A program made the translations under genes and the position numbers. A stretch of 64,000 bases of DNA from Celoporthe dispersa (lineage: Eukaryota; Ascomycota; Sordariomycetes; Diaporthales; Cryphonectriaceae): the NCBI GenBank assembly GCA_016584495.1, contig WAID01000006.1:620001-684000 (forward strand), written 5' to 3'. The notes under the pieces are model-generated. The model was given only the letters and a program-made list of their open reading frames with translations. It did no database searches and was not told where the DNA came from. Position 1 is the stretch's first letter. The number at the start of each line of letters is the position of its first letter. This document shows positions 45,433 to 57,551 of this stretch, one piece after another.

Positions 45433-48400
45433 CTAGTTCGCAACGGCAGAGTCGCCCGCCGCCGCCACCACCACGTCGTCATCCTCCTCCACCACCGCGC
45501 TCTCGCCCTCGCCGCCCCCGCAGAGCTGCGTGTCCTTCGCAGGCTGCGCGACCTGCACGTTCGCCCTCGCCTTCTCCTGGCTCTCGACAAAGCGCGCCCA
45601 GTAGTCTGGATCCGCCTCCTTGAACCCGTCGATGATGCTCTGCCGGTGCTCCTTGAACACCCTGACCGCGCCCTTCTCGTCCCGCAGCTTCAGCAGCTCC
45701 TCGTCGCCGAGCTCGTCCAGCATCTCGTTGAGCGTGCGGGACAGCGTCGGCGACTGCTCCACCTCCTGCAGCCCTGCCGACGCGAGCAGGTGGTACCGCT
45801 CCGAGGTGAGCATCCAGCCGGACCGGAACTTGTGGCCCGCCCGGAGCGCGTGGCCTTCCTCGCGGTTCAGCGCCAGGCTCGAGAGCGAGAGGTTGGATGA
45901 CTGCCGCGACAGGGAGCCCGGGCCGGCCTGGACCATCTCGAGCTCCTCCTCGCCGTCGGACGCGCCCGCGGAGGGCTCGCGCTCGCCCTCGACCGAGGAG
46001 ATGGAGGTGCGCGTGGGCACCTTCTCGAGCTGGTGCGCGTCGGGAAGCGAAATGGAGATGGCGCTGTCGGCGGTCTCTTTGGTCTCGGGGAACTCGTCCT
46101 CGAAGCGCTGGATGATGCCGTCCAGGGTCCGCTGGAGGAACATGAGGCGGTCTGCCGTTCAGGGTCATGATTAGCGCGGGCTGGGATCTCGGCTGGGGGG
46201 AGGGGAACGGAGGGGGGAGGGTGGAAAGATAAAAGAGAGGGAGAGAGAAACTCACAGTACGTGTTTCGCTCCTCGGCGCTCTTGTCCGACATTGCCTTGG
46301 CCCGCACAAGGGCAGGGTCGAGCCGGTGGCGGATCTTGCGAGCGCTGAGGAGCAGGTGCTTGGAGACGTCCTTCGCCTTGCCCGCCGGCAGGCCAGACCT
46401 GGAGACGGCGGCGCCCTCCTCCGCGTCGCGGGTGAACTCTCCAGACTGCCTCCGAGACTCGTCGCCGCGGTTGTTCAGGCAGCAGGCCAGCGCCTTGGCC
46501 ACGCCCGTGCCGCCGACGATGTAGTCGTCATCAGGTGCCATGTCCTCGTCTTCGGGACCGTCGGGCGCCGTGACATCGTGGCCGACCAGGTGCTGGAGCA
46601 CGTCTGGGTACTCGGGCTCCCTCCCGGCTGCCCCCAGGCCTTCGCCTATCGGCGGCCCGCCGTTGGCGAGGGGCAGCAGCTCCATGTTCCGCAGGCAGTA
46701 GGCGACGATCTGCTTGGCCAGGGCCTTGACGATCTCGCCCGAGGCCTCGGTCGGGACGTCGATGTCGACGCAGACCAGGTTAGGGGACAGCCTGGCGGCG
46801 GCCAGGAGCGAGGCGTACAGCGCAGACGCCTCCTCCTGGGTCTCCTCGGTGTTCGCGTCCGCCAGCCTGGTGAGCTCCGGGTTCTGCAGGAAGCTCAGGT
46901 GGGCCATGCTCTCCATCTCGGGGATGACCTCTGCGAGCGCTATGACCTGCTCTGCCTTCAGGGCACAGTCGCCGAGGTGTACCCTCTTGAGCGTCTTCAT
47001 CTTGGGCAGATATCTCCTCAGGACGCCCACCGCGGTCGGCTCCGAGCTGAACAGCTCCTGGTTGTGCGACAGGTCGAGGAAGCGGAAGTCCGACAGCTTG
47101 CACAGGTGGGGCAGCAGCTTGCACAGGGAGGCCGGCTTGAGGTTGCACTCGGCCAGGCTGAGCGCCCACAGCGTGGTGTTGCCCTCGACCGCGCTGCCGA
47201 GGCTCTCGCAGGAGTCGCGCAGGTCGTTCCCGCCCAGGTCGAGGCCCTCGCACTTCCCGCTCGCGATGTAGCGCTTGATATGCTCCAGGCCGTCGGGGTC
47301 GAGGTCGAGGTGTGCGAGGCCGACCCTGCGCACGCCGCACTGCAGGATGCCGTCCATGATGCGCCCGAGCTGGCCGTGGGACAGGCCCGTGTTGCTCAGG
47401 TTCAACAGCCCCAGCGTGTCTCCTCCCAGCCTCTCCCCGATCGACCTCGCCAGGAGCACACACATATCGGGCGGCCCCTTCTTGTCGTCGTGGTAGAGGG
47501 AGAAGTGCTGGACATGGCCGTTCAGCGACGACGGCTGCGGCGGTCTCGGGAAGGGCACCTCGGCCAGGTCGAGGCTCGCGAGAGACTTGCACATGTAGAC
47601 GAACAGGCACAGGTGCTTCCAGCCTTCCGGCCCGATCTTGTTGTTCTTCAGCACGAGCCGCTCGACGGCGCCGCCCTGCGCGACCAGCCCGTCGGGTACG
47701 CTCTGCGGCCGTTTCCTAGGCGGGCTGCTCTTCTTGGCGGCGAGCAGGCCGGCGAGCACGACCCGGAGCCCTTCGTCTGTCAGGCCGCAGTTTTCCAACA
47801 CCACCTCCTTGATAGGCACGACGGCCAGGAAGTCGCCGAGGGTGATGAGATCTGCCAGTTGCATCCAGTAGCCCGTGAGGTCCAGCTTCTCCACGACACC
47901 GGCGGAGGTCGTGTTGGCAGGGTTGAGGAGCTGCTCTGTGATCTTCTTCAATATAGGCGTCTCGCGGAGCTGGCAGCACCTCCTGTAGATGCGGACGGGG
48001 TTGGTGGTCGGCGTGGCCTGTGGCCGTGGGGTCGCCGGAGCTGATGGGTCCGACGTGTCGGTGTCGAGGTAGAGCTCGAGGGGTACCTGGCCGTTGGCCT
48101 CGGCCAGCTTGCGCTTCTTCTCTTTCCTCGCCTTTCTCTCCTCCTCGCTCCTCTTCTTCTTCTCCTTCTTCTTCGTGCTGCAGCCGTTCTCTGCTGGGGC
48201 ATCTGCACCGGTGGGCGACGCGGCGTCCTTGCCTGCCTCGCCCTCCTTCTCTGGCTCCTTGGGCGGCGACTCCTCGCCTGACGCCTTCACGGTGCCATCC
48301 TGCTCTTTCTGCTCCCCCGCAGCCCTGGGGTGCCTCAGGGCCTCGCCCTCGCCCTTCTCCACAAGCTTGCGCCTCTCGGTCTTGTCGCTCCCGCAGCAGG

Positions 48401-49180
48401 TCTTGGACGACAGGCCCTTCCCGTCTGCGTACCTGGGCATCGGCGCAATCTCGACGTCTACGCAGAAGGCGACCCGGCGCAGCTTGGCCTGGTGGAGCTC
48501 CTCCAGAGGGCACCGCTCCCGGTGGTGGTCCACATTCAGTATCTTCCGCTCGACCAGGCCGTGGCTGTTGGTGGTCCTGAGCGCGGGGCCCAGCTGCCCT
48601 GAGCTGCTCGAGGACAGCCGCCGGAACACGTGCAATATGCCGCCGCCGGACTGGCCGCTGCGTGGCGGCGCAGGCGTGTAGGGGCCCTCGCCCTGGTGTT
48701 TGGCGGCGTGCTGGAGCACGGCGTTCTTGGCGGGCGTGATCTTGGGGACGGACAGCTCGGCGTCCTTGGTGGGCGGGTTGGTGGTGGTCGCGGGCGGCGG
48801 GCTCTGGGGCACCGCGGCGCCGGCAGACCCGGAGAACTTGGAGGACAGGTTCGTGAACCACGAGGACTTGCGCGAGAGCGAGGGGCTGCTGCCCGGCGAG
48901 GCGGAGGTGCCGTTCTTGTCTGTGCGCTCCGCGCCGCCACGGGTGAAGCCTGGTTTTGGGGGTATCGGGATAGGCCTGGGAGGTTGTGCCGCCGAGCCGT
49001 TCGACCTGGGCGTGTCGGCACCAGCGGCGCCATTCTCAGGAGAGGTCGGTGCTGGGCTGCTGGGCGCGGGCGAGCCCCGCGGGGAGGAGTGGTCTGGGGG
49101 GGAGGGGGAGGAGGGGGCAGAGAAGGTCGAGCGGCGGAGGTGAGGTGACCGGTCTGCTCGTGGTGAGCAGTCCTATCCAT
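45433..49180 (-). CDS. Large leucine-rich-repeat protein (similar to fungal proteins annotated Mhp1)
   Basis: Exons about 46256-49180 and 45433-46151, roughly 1,214 residues. The N-terminal ~330 residues are Pro/Ser-rich and disordered, with RSGQSGGGILHVFRRLSSS, the conserved block HRERCPLEELHQAKLRRVAF, and a Lys/Glu-rich stretch. A ribonuclease-inhibitor-like LRR region follows (VEKLDLTGYWMQLADLITLG, VVLENCGLTDEGLRVVLAGL, LVLKNNKIGPEGWKHL, LNLSNTGLS, LDLGGNDLRDS, FLDLSHNQEL, VHLGDCALKAEQV). The C-terminus contains RLMFLQRTLDGIIQRFEDEF and an acidic tail. I recall such proteins labelled cell wall biogenesis protein Mhp1 in fungi, but that name is transferred and the function is uncertain. The start is inferred: ATG 49180 is one base out of frame, a C apparently missing near 49134-49140. 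Confidence 0.75.
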
Positions 49181-49939
49181 CAGCACAGGCCCTCCCAACG
49201 AGTCAAGATGTAAGCAGGGTGGTGATTCCTACCTTTTGGACCCCCGTGGTGGGTCATCCAACTGACGTCAACTCCATGTATCTGCTCCATGCTGCGCGGC
49301 GTGGCAGGAGGCTCCCCAGGACAGCACCGTCGGGACGGCTTCTCGCAGCTGGAAGGTGTTTCCACACACAGATTCGCAGTGAAGAGGAGGGTGCTGCGCA
49401 GGATCCGCAGAGCGGCGGCGCAGGACACCAATCGAGAGGTGAGGTGGCTGGTCCGGGAGGAGGGCAGTGTACCCAGCGACAGGTTCCAAGTGTGTGCGAC
49501 TCCAGATCAAGCAGTCCAAAGCTGATAGCCAGACCACAGAGGAGGAAGAGAGGGACGACTGAGGTCACAGGCGTGGTCTGGAAGCCATGGTCCTGCGGCC
49601 GAGGTTGCATGCAATGTAAAGTTCCCCTGACAGGTCCGTAGCAGGGAATTGGGAGGCGACGTCTCGTATGAGGTATCGGGGTGGGAAGAGGAATTTGCGA
49701 CTGCGCGTTTATCTTGCTCTTTGCGCCAGTGATGTCGGATGTGGTGAGAGAAAAGAGAGAGGATGTCCGTTGGCGAAGTACCGACTGCGGCCCACAACGA
49801 GATCCACAGCGCACAAGGAGGAGCACAGGCGCCGACACACTCTAGGAGAGTCTGAAGGGCGAAGAGCAGCACCCCTCGACGGCCGAATTACCTGGTGCTG
49901 CCCAGGTGGAGCGTGGCAGGGAGGGTAACTGGCCTGCTC

Positions 49940-49977
49940 GGTGGTGGTGGTGGTGGTGGTGGTGGTGGTGGTGGTGG
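49940..49977 (+). repeat. GGT trinucleotide microsatellite
   Basis: About twelve GGT units lie some 760 bases upstream of the inferred start of the LRR protein gene. Confidence 0.85.
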
Positions 49978-51669
49978 CGTATGAAAGGGGCGGGCCCAAA
50001 GAGGTGGGGGGTCCAGGAGGAGAGGAAGAGGAAGACGGCTTCAGGGTGCTGTCAGGGTGGGTTTTTGCGGTGGGCCACGCACGGGAGGAGGCTGGAGAAA
50101 GAAGAGAGGGCCCAGAAAAAGACAAAAGACAAAAAGAAAAAAATGGAAAAGTCAATAGAAGGAGAAATCAGCGGTATGGTACGATGTCCTTACTGATACT
50201 TTGATCTTGACCATCAGCCTGAATGGTAATCAAGTCAAGGTGGCACCTGAAGTGAACTGTAATATGGATTTTAAACTTCTCTTGAATCAGAATAGCCTCG
50301 CCTCTTGGATATTCCCCGTTAGCCCGGGCTCAGCTCTGGCTGAGCAGGACGGACGGCTTAGGAATGGCCCTGCGAGCGAGACGGTGAGCCGTGTCGCCCT
50401 CTTTTACTTTACTACTGCACTGTTATAGCGGTAGCCTGCCTGGGCGTGAGTAATTGCTAGGGCCAGCCTGCCTCGACTCCAGGCGCCTGATTCCCACCTC
50501 CACATGGTCACCCGCCGACGTCAGAGGGGACCAGACAGGTTTAGGGAGTGCCGGACAGGGCAGAACAGGGTCCCTCTGCTCTCGCTTTCGTCAGTTGCAG
50601 GTACCACAGCAGGTCCCTTGCCCCCCCTCCTCCCCTCCCCCCACCACCTGCTACGACGTATACATTAGCGTCCCGACACACCAAGCAAGGGCCCGCTGAG
50701 GATCCTCATTGACCCTATGCAGTGCCTACTTAGTATGCAGTGCCCATGCAGTTCCTACCATGGAATGTAGTGCCATGTAGCATGGCATGCTATGGAGAAC
50801 CACAGGCGATGACCATGGCAGACTGATCTCTGATTATTATTTTTTTTTCTTTCCCTCCTTGGTGTCCCTCGGTCCACAAGGGGTTCCCCAAGAGACAGGG
50901 CAGGGCACATTGGCTCGCAGGCTCGCTCGTTCGGCTGCAGTGGCGCGTCGCGAAATACCCGCTTGCGACCGGTCTCTCTCCGTCAAATTCTCGAGGAAGA
51001 ATCCCGAGACAACGTAATCGAGATTTACAACAGTGGATGTAACAATGTTTTCTCATCTTCTCTTTCTTTCCTTGCTTCCCACTACCGTCCTCCTGTTTCG
51101 GCCTGTCTAATGAGCTGTTCATTCATTCTGCAGGCTCTCTCGTACGACCAGTCCATCAGGTGAGGAAATGAACGCCAACTCCTGTTTGATATTTCAAACC
51201 CCTACTTTGATAATGTAAATACCGCCGACCTCCGAGGTTGTATCAATCAACCTGGGCCAGCAGAGATGGTCACGAGGGTCAGCCCACTGCCGGGGTCAAT
51301 TTACTTGTGGACTGACAACCCAATCGACCCATACACAACCACACAAACACCTCTTTCTACGGTGCAGGGTGGTTTTTTTATTTTGGTTTTTTATTTTATT
51401 TTTAATAAGCATCACTTTTGGAATCAAGAGAAAAAGAAGAGGAAAAAATGCCATCATGGAAGAACGATCCTCCTGGTATGGTCACAAGCCCTCGCCCCCT
51501 CAATAACACACACCGTAAGTCTCTAAGGCCGGCGGCAGGCTCAATGAATCCTTCCCAGGCCAGCATCGACTTCAGATAGCCACAGGGAGGAAGGGTGCGA
51601 GATCTAGATCTAACCCCAGGGTGGTTGGTTTTCGACCGCCGCGTCACACCTAGCGCCCTAGCCGCGATT

Positions 51670-51671
<2 letters not shown>

Positions 51672-51702
<31 letters not shown>
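51672..51702 (+). repeat. CA dinucleotide microsatellite
   Basis: About fifteen CA units are followed, after some 30 bases, by a T run (51735-51748). Confidence 0.85.
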
Positions 51703-51703
<1 letters not shown>

Positions 51704-53800
51704 AGAGGCAGGGTAGATTCGAGCTTCGCCTTTCTTTTTTTTTTTTTCCCTGTCGAGATCCATCCCACCCGCCTCTTCCTGTCACCCATCACCCACATGT
51801 CTTGGGAGGAGGAGGAGGCTGGTGGTGTATTACTACATGCTGACAAGGAGACACGGCAGTTGGACCGGGGACAATTTTTTATGTTTTTACAAAATGGTAC
51901 ACACGATTGTGTTACTATGCAGTATTACACGCAGTACATACGGTACATGGAAAGGAGAAAACCCAAATCAAGACAGACTCGCCCTACTAGAATGTCTACT
52001 GTCCTCTAGTCAACGTCGTGTTCGGAAGTGAACAGAATCTTAGAACCGCCATGCCTCACATCCTCGTCGCGTCTTTTTCTCCCCCCACGGTTCATCCTAC
52101 CTCCCAGAGACGGGCCTAGACCCCCTATACCCAGGTAGCTGTGGCGTCTTCTCAAGAAGCCGTTAAACTTCGTTGTTTCCTAGGCCCACCTAAATAAACC
52201 CCAGGAAAGAGAGAGAGAGAGAACCCAGGCTTGACCGCGTACAGCCTAGCCAACAACCCTCCTCTGCCCTCCCCTCCCTTCTCCTTCAGTCGCTTGCTAG
52301 AGCGAGCAGCCCGCATCTAGATTCCTCGCTCTAGATTCCTCGCTAAGGGAGCAGGGCAGGGGCACTCAGCACCTGACTGACTGACTAGAATATACGATGG
52401 CAAATAGAAATAACGCAAGATCTGAATTTGTCAGCGAAATCATCTTGTTGTCTCGTGTGTATCTTCAATTTTTAGAGGGGGAAAATGCTTGTTTGAGCCC
52501 TCCTTTCTCGTGAGGGACCAAGGCAGGTGCCGCTACCCCCTCGTGAGGCTCGAGGACACCTCGGCTATCTAGCCCGAAGGGGCTTCTTTCCTTGGGGTTC
52601 GGCTGAGGCAGAGAGGGGACAGGGCTACACTTGGTCGCATACGGCGTCTGATTTTCTCTCCCGGGGGGGGGGTTCTTTTTTTTCTCTTTTCATGAGGCTG
52701 CTTCTTTCGGTACCCCAGGAACTGACGAGAGCCTCCTCCCGAGACACTTTGAGAGTCCAGATCCATCTCGACCAGCCCGAAGGGTTTGGACAGAGCACAA
52801 TGGTCGCAACTCAAAACGTAAGGTTCCATGAGGAGGGGCTCACAGCTGGCGCACGGTGTACCTAGGTGGTCTCAGACACCCAGCAGCGGAGCGCTGGTCG
52901 AACGGAGGGAATGGATCGATGGATGGCCTCTGACAAGACATACCATGTGAAAGAAGAAGATCAGAGAGACCTGTCCTGTGGCCGGTCAGAGGATTTGGTG
53001 GTCTTAGGTGATAGGATCTTTGGGACTGTGATCTGTCTGCTGGGCTTGCCTATATGCCAGTAACAACGCGGGGCAAGGTCTAGGATCGGGGCTTATTATG
53101 GGATATTCTGCGTCTCTGTGCGTCTCTGTCTCTCTCTCGTGGTTCATATATAGTCTTAGACGTACGGCTGTCCGGAGCGGGATGTACATCACGACGTTAT
53201 AACCTATCAGTGCCATGATGGAGGCAGGAATCCTACCTAGACACATACCCTACTCACCAGCTCTGACAGCCTCCGACAAGGAACATCTACGAAACAGGTA
53301 TTAGTGGTGTAGAAGCGACACACCCTTTTCTTTGGTTTCTGTCCTTGTGAGGCGGGTAGGGGAGATGCCTGTCACTTGATGCTCCAGACACGGCCGTGCC
53401 CGGAGGCCGCGATCGTTGCGTAAGCCGTGACCTTATTAAGCCACTGCCTGAGCAGCCTGTGTCGTCACAGGATGGACGCCCGCGGAAGACTCTGGAAGCC
53501 TACCAGGAGTAGGATAGGCTAGGCCGCCAAAGAGGGGAGAGAGTGTCAGAATTAGAAACCCAGAGGTCTACAGTGCATTAACTGAAATCTCCAGGACATG
53601 CCACGGTACAGACAGACGAGATGGTCATTTCGAGATGGTTGAAAGAGCCCCAAGGGTGGTAGAAATTCATTGATTTTCACTAGACCCTAAGCAATCCCTT
53701 TCCGTTTGGTAAACTCCTGATGCACGCCATAATCCCATCCTGACCATAAGAAGAACTTTTTTGTTTTTTTCAAGAGCCGTCAACGTTCAAGAGAGAAAGT

Positions 53801-55135
53801 CTAGTCGCGGAGCTCGGCAATGCGGGCCTGGACGCGCTCCTTCTTCTCATCGTAGGTGAGCTTCTTGGCGCGGTACTTCTTGGACTCGGCCTTCCACTCC
53901 TCCTTAGTCTTCTTGGGGGCGTCGGACTCGTACTTCTTGAACGGGTCCTCGCGGATGGCGGCGTGGGCCTCGGTGTAGAGGTCCTCCAGACCGTCGGCCT
54001 CGACATCGTCGTCGATGTACTTCTGGAACTGGCTCTTGTAGCGCTCCTCATCGTCGTCGGCCAGAGTCTCCATGTACTCAGCGACGTGGCCGCCGTAGAT
54101 GTACTTGCGGAGGGTCTCGGCGTCGAGCTCCTCGGACTCCATGTCGTAACCGGGGAAACGGTTCTCGGAGTGGGGGACGAAGATGCCACCGTCGGAGGCA
54201 CCCTTCATGGCACCAAAGACACGGGCACCGGTGGAGGTGCGGGCCAGACCGACATCAAGGAAGGCCTTGAAGGGGCGGCGCTCACCATCGTCGGTCTCGG
54301 CAGCCTCGGTCAGGGTGTACTCGCCATCAGCCTCCTCGACACCCTTGAAGTCCTCGTCGATGCCGAGCTTCTTGAGGGCACGGCGGGCGATCAGGAGACC
54401 GGTGGCGTAGGCAGCAGCCCAGTTGGTCAGGCCGTGCTCGATGCCGTAGGCGCGCAGCTCGTGGGAGTAGGCAGAGACGAAGACCTTGTCACCGCTAATC
54501 TCGGAGGTCACGATCTGCCTGTTGTGCGGAAGAAGAAACCCTCTAGTCAGCAAACAGTCCTTCCTGTCCCGCATTTCTTCTCGCCAAACCCCTCCACCAC
54601 TATGGGATATACACACATGACGATGTCCCGGTTGGTGAAGCGGACGACCAGGCGGTACTTGGGCGCATTGTACTTGTTCTTGGCCTGGGAGATGAGGCGC
54701 TTGCGGGCGTAGTAGTCGGTCTTTCCAGCCTGTCTGCGCTTGTACTTAGTCTGGAAGCGACTGTGAGATTGTTGTTAGTACTCGTCGTGTTGTCTAATTG
54801 TCGAGAATGAAGAAGGTCTGCCTCTCTGTTCTTCCCTTCCCCTTCCCCCCGGCAGATCCATGTGTTTTATCTGGGGGATTTCAAGGAAATAAAAAGAACT
54901 CACCTGTAGTACGCGCTGTTCTTCACAAGCTTGTGGAACACCTGTGTTTTTCCCCCCTCGAGTCAGCAATTTGCGCTTCAGATCTATTTTGTTTTTTCTT
55001 TCCTCCCTCCGAAGCATCTTGCATTGACTCTTTTTTTCCCCCTTCCTTCTCTCTGCCTCTCTCAATTTCTTGAGGGAAGTTGCCAGTGCATCGCGAGCAC
55101 GGCACAACAAGACAACATCATAGTCGACTCACCAT
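53801..55135 (-). CDS. RPL5: 60S ribosomal protein L5 (uL18)
   Basis: Four exons (55133-55135, 54904-54941, 54617-54760, 53801-54518) give 300 residues, the usual length. The first exon is just the ATG; the donor GTGAGT follows directly. The protein reads MVFHKLVKNSAYYSRFQTKY, then RRQAGKTDYYARKRLI, RLVVRFTNRDIVMQIVTSEI and YSHELRAYGIEHGLTNWAAA, all eukaryotic L5 signatures. The central ARTSTGARVFGAMKGASDGG and the basic Lys-rich C-terminus complete it. RPL5 binds 5S rRNA with RPL11 and enters the 60S subunit as a 5S RNP. Intron-rich 5' ends are typical of fungal ribosomal protein genes. The frame is intact; it is divergent from the HAD hydrolase gene. Confidence 0.97.
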
Positions 55136-55598
55136 CTTGACGGATTTGCTGGGTGCTGTTTTGCTGCCACAGGTCTGGTTGTCGAGATGAAGGGTTTAGT
55201 CTGAGAGGGCGGATAATCAAAGTTTGGGAAAAAAGCGTGGGCATTTGATGCAGGGGTCCACTTTCGTAGCCCTAAGATCTTTAATTGGCTGGAGGGGCAC
55301 TAGCGCATCAGCAACGAGCGGCAGAGGCAGAGCTGCGTAGGGGACGAGTTGTAAGGCAGGCATGACCCACTACACATCTTATCGCCTGCTCCTTATCGGG
55401 CCAAGTACCGAGGTACTCTCCTCCTCCTCCAGGTTCTACCCCAGATTCCACTTTCCCACGCTGTAAGAGAAGACGAAGAAGAAGAGGGGGTTTTTGATGG
55501 TTTCAAGAGTTCTCCTCTCTTCTTTTTTTTCTCTCCCTTTCTTCCCTTCTTCTCTTCTTTCCCTCTTGCAATGATCCTGTACGGACAGCTATGAAAGT
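55136..55598. promoter_or_regulatory. Divergent promoter region of RPL5 and the HAD hydrolase gene
   Basis: This stretch of 463 bases lies between the two start codons. It has a pyrimidine-rich block (55507-55566) just before the HAD gene, probably its leader. Ribosomal protein promoter elements cannot be assigned with confidence. Confidence 0.45.
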
Positions 55599-56570
55599 AT
55601 GCTCCCAGATGAGCAGCCAGTCGAGTACATACTTGACGGCATAGACGCAGCCATGGCGGCCTCAGCACAACCCAAGGTCATCCTCTTCGACATTGGTGGC
55701 GTCGTTGTAAGTGGTGACTGCTCCGACCCCTCCTCGGTACTGATCTTCTCACATCACGTTCAAGGTCATGTCCCCCTTCCAGTCCATCCTGGACTACGAG
55801 CTGAGCCTCGGGATCCCACCAGGCTGGGTCAACTACTCCATCTCCAAGACATCACCAGATGGCTACTGGCACCGCCTCGAGACAGGCCGGATCCCGCTGG
55901 ACGACGCCTTCTACAGCGGCTTCTCCGAGGACCTGCACAGCCCCACGCTGTGGCAGGCCTTCTACGCGGCCCAGCGGGCCAAGAACCCGACCCTGCCCAA
56001 GGAAACGCCGCCCGTCCCCAAGCTCGACGCCGAGTGGCTCTTCAACGACATGATGGCCGCGGCGAGGCACCCGGACCCCTGGATGTACCCTGCACTGAGG
56101 AGCCTCAAGGCGAGCGGCAAGTACATCCTCGCGGCCCTAAGCAACACCGTCATCTTTCCGCCTGGCCACGAGCTGCACCGGCCCGACCCTGCTGATGACC
56201 CCGTCCGCGGCCTCTTTGATGTGTTTATCTCCTCTGCCCATGTGGGCATGAGGAAGCCTGACCCCGGGTCTACCAGCACGCACTGCAGCAGGTCAACAGG
56301 TTTGCGGAGGAGAACGCCAGCTCGGCCAGGGGCAGGAGCCTGGGCTGGGGAGACGGCATCAAGGCCGGCGATATTGTCTTCCTGGACGACATCGGGGCGA
56401 ACCTGAAGGGTGGCAAGAAGGCTGGCTTCCGCACGATCAAGGTGGACCTGGGCAGGGCATACGAGGCAGTCGACGAGCTGGAGAGGACCACGGGCCTGAA
56501 GCTGGCCGGGGCCCACCCCAGGGTGGCAATTAGACCAAGGCTGAAGAGCTCAGGGAAGCCGAGGATATAG
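55599..56570 (+). CDS. HAD-superfamily hydrolase (subfamily IA, epoxide hydrolase N-terminal-like)
   Basis: Exons 55599-55706 and 55765-56570. Motif I is VILFDIGGVV, which has Gly at the position of the second Asp of the usual DxDGT/V motif, as in the ACAD10/epoxide hydrolase N-terminal group. Motif II lies in LAALSNTVIF, motif III in HVGMRKPDP, and motif IV in IVFLDDIGANLKGGKKAGF. The cap domain contains DYELSLGIPPGWVNYSI and LDAEWLFNDMM. The frame breaks right after KPDPG: a G is missing at 56266-56268, and restoring it gives QHALQQVNRFAEEN and a normal C-terminus. The repaired protein is about 304 residues. Family members are phosphatases or related hydrolases; the substrate is unknown. 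It converges on the methyltransferase gene 84 bases away. Confidence 0.85.
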
Positions 56571-56654
56571 CCGCCATACAAAGTTAATTACCATGACTGC
56601 TCCCTTCCTGCGCAGAACGAGACAAGAAGAGAGCGAGCCGCCCAGCCATGTGAC

Positions 56655-57551
56655 CTACTCGGGCCTCCTCGCGACATAGACATACAACGCGTCCACATCC
56701 TCGACCTTGCCATCCACCGCGATCCTCTCCCACTCCTTTACGAACAGCGGCCTCGCCTTGGCCTTGAAGTCCTCCGACACAACGTTCTTGGTAAGACTGC
56801 TGTTCACCGTCTGCTCAAAGACCTCGCCCGCCTCCTCGACGCCGTAGTACCGCGTGCCGTTCCCCGTGATGTCCTCCTCCAGGCTCACGCTCTCGACCTG
56901 CATCCCCTGCGCCTCGAGGACCTCCCTGAACGACTCCCCCGACCTGATCCACGTCCGGTGCGAGGGAAACCGCTCGAGCCCCATCTCCCGCGCCACAGCC
57001 TCCAAGACCAGCCCCGCCCGCAGGTTCCGCTCGTGCGGGATATCGATCACCATGACCCCGCCAGGCCGCAGGAACTCCTTCCAGTGCGCCACCGTGCGCC
57101 CCGGCGCGCCCAGCAGGACGAGCGCGGTAGAGCACAGCACGGCGTCGAACAGGCCAGCCCCCAGCAGCCCAGGCCTGTTTCCCGCCTCGGCAGCGGCAGG
57201 ACTGTCGGTGGCGATCCCGCCCAGGTCCATCACGTCATGCTGCACCACCGTGATCCGCCGCCCCAGCTCGGGCTCGCGCGCCTGTCTCTCGCGCAGCCGG
57301 GCCAGCATGCCCTCCGTGACGTCGACGCCCACGACGCGGCCCTCGTGGCCTACGCGCTCGGCAGCCAGGAAGGCCTCGCCGCCTGTGCCGCAGCAGAGGT
57401 CGAGCACGCGGTCGCCTGGCCTGAGCGGGGCGCGGGCCATGAAGCGGCGCGAGTAGCCGCCGTGCCAGGAGGCGTCGTAGTTGGGGGCGCGGGCATTGTA
57501 CATGCGCTGGGCGGACTCGGTCTGGGTTTCTTGGCCGAACCGGGTTGCCAT
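56655..57551 (-). CDS. Class I SAM-dependent methyltransferase
   Basis: A single intact exon encodes 298 residues. The N-terminus AQRMYNARAPNYDASWHGGY is typical of ubiquinone/menaquinone-type and small-molecule methyltransferases. Motif I is VLDLCCGTGGEAF, followed by the acidic residue of strand 2 in VVGVDVTEGMLARL and motif II-like VVQHDVMDL. Motif post-II/III lies in FDAVLCSTALVLLG and FLRPGGVMVIDIP. The C-terminal part has GTRYYGVEEAGEVFEQTVNS and a final beta strand VDALYVYVARRPE. The substrate cannot be told from sequence, and no biosynthetic neighbours help. There is no signal peptide, so it is probably cytosolic. Confidence 0.88.
   Translation of the reverse strand: MATRFGQETQTESAQRMYNARAPNYDASWHGGYSRRFMARAPLRPGDRVLDLCCGTGGEAFLAAERVGHEGRVVGVDVTEGMLARLRERQAREPELGRRITVVQHDVMDLGGIATDSPAAAEAGNRPGLLGAGLFDAVLCSTALVLLGAPGRTVAHWKEFLRPGGVMVIDIPHERNLRAGLVLEAVAREMGLERFPSHRTWIRSGESFREVLEAQGMQVESVSLEEDITGNGTRYYGVEEAGEVFEQTVNSSLTKNVVSEDFKAKARPLFVKEWERIAVDGKVEDVDALYVYVARRPE

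Larger units (their letters stand above)
49181..53800. other. Long intergenic region without a supported gene
   Basis: This 4.6 kb lies between the LRR gene start and the RPL5 stop. The left part holds the LRR gene promoter and possibly upstream noncoding exons. A GGT repeat (49940-49977) and a CA repeat (51672-51702) are present, along with GA tracts (52208-52221) and G/T runs near 52663-52690. No coding sequence on either strand shows a family signature. Confidence 0.4.

Noticed and set aside
46326..48044. 572-codon open frame on the plus strand
   Set aside because: It lies wholly antisense to the LRR protein gene, whose repeats and splice junction are clear; its Arg/Val/Leu-rich composition is that of a GC-rich shadow frame.
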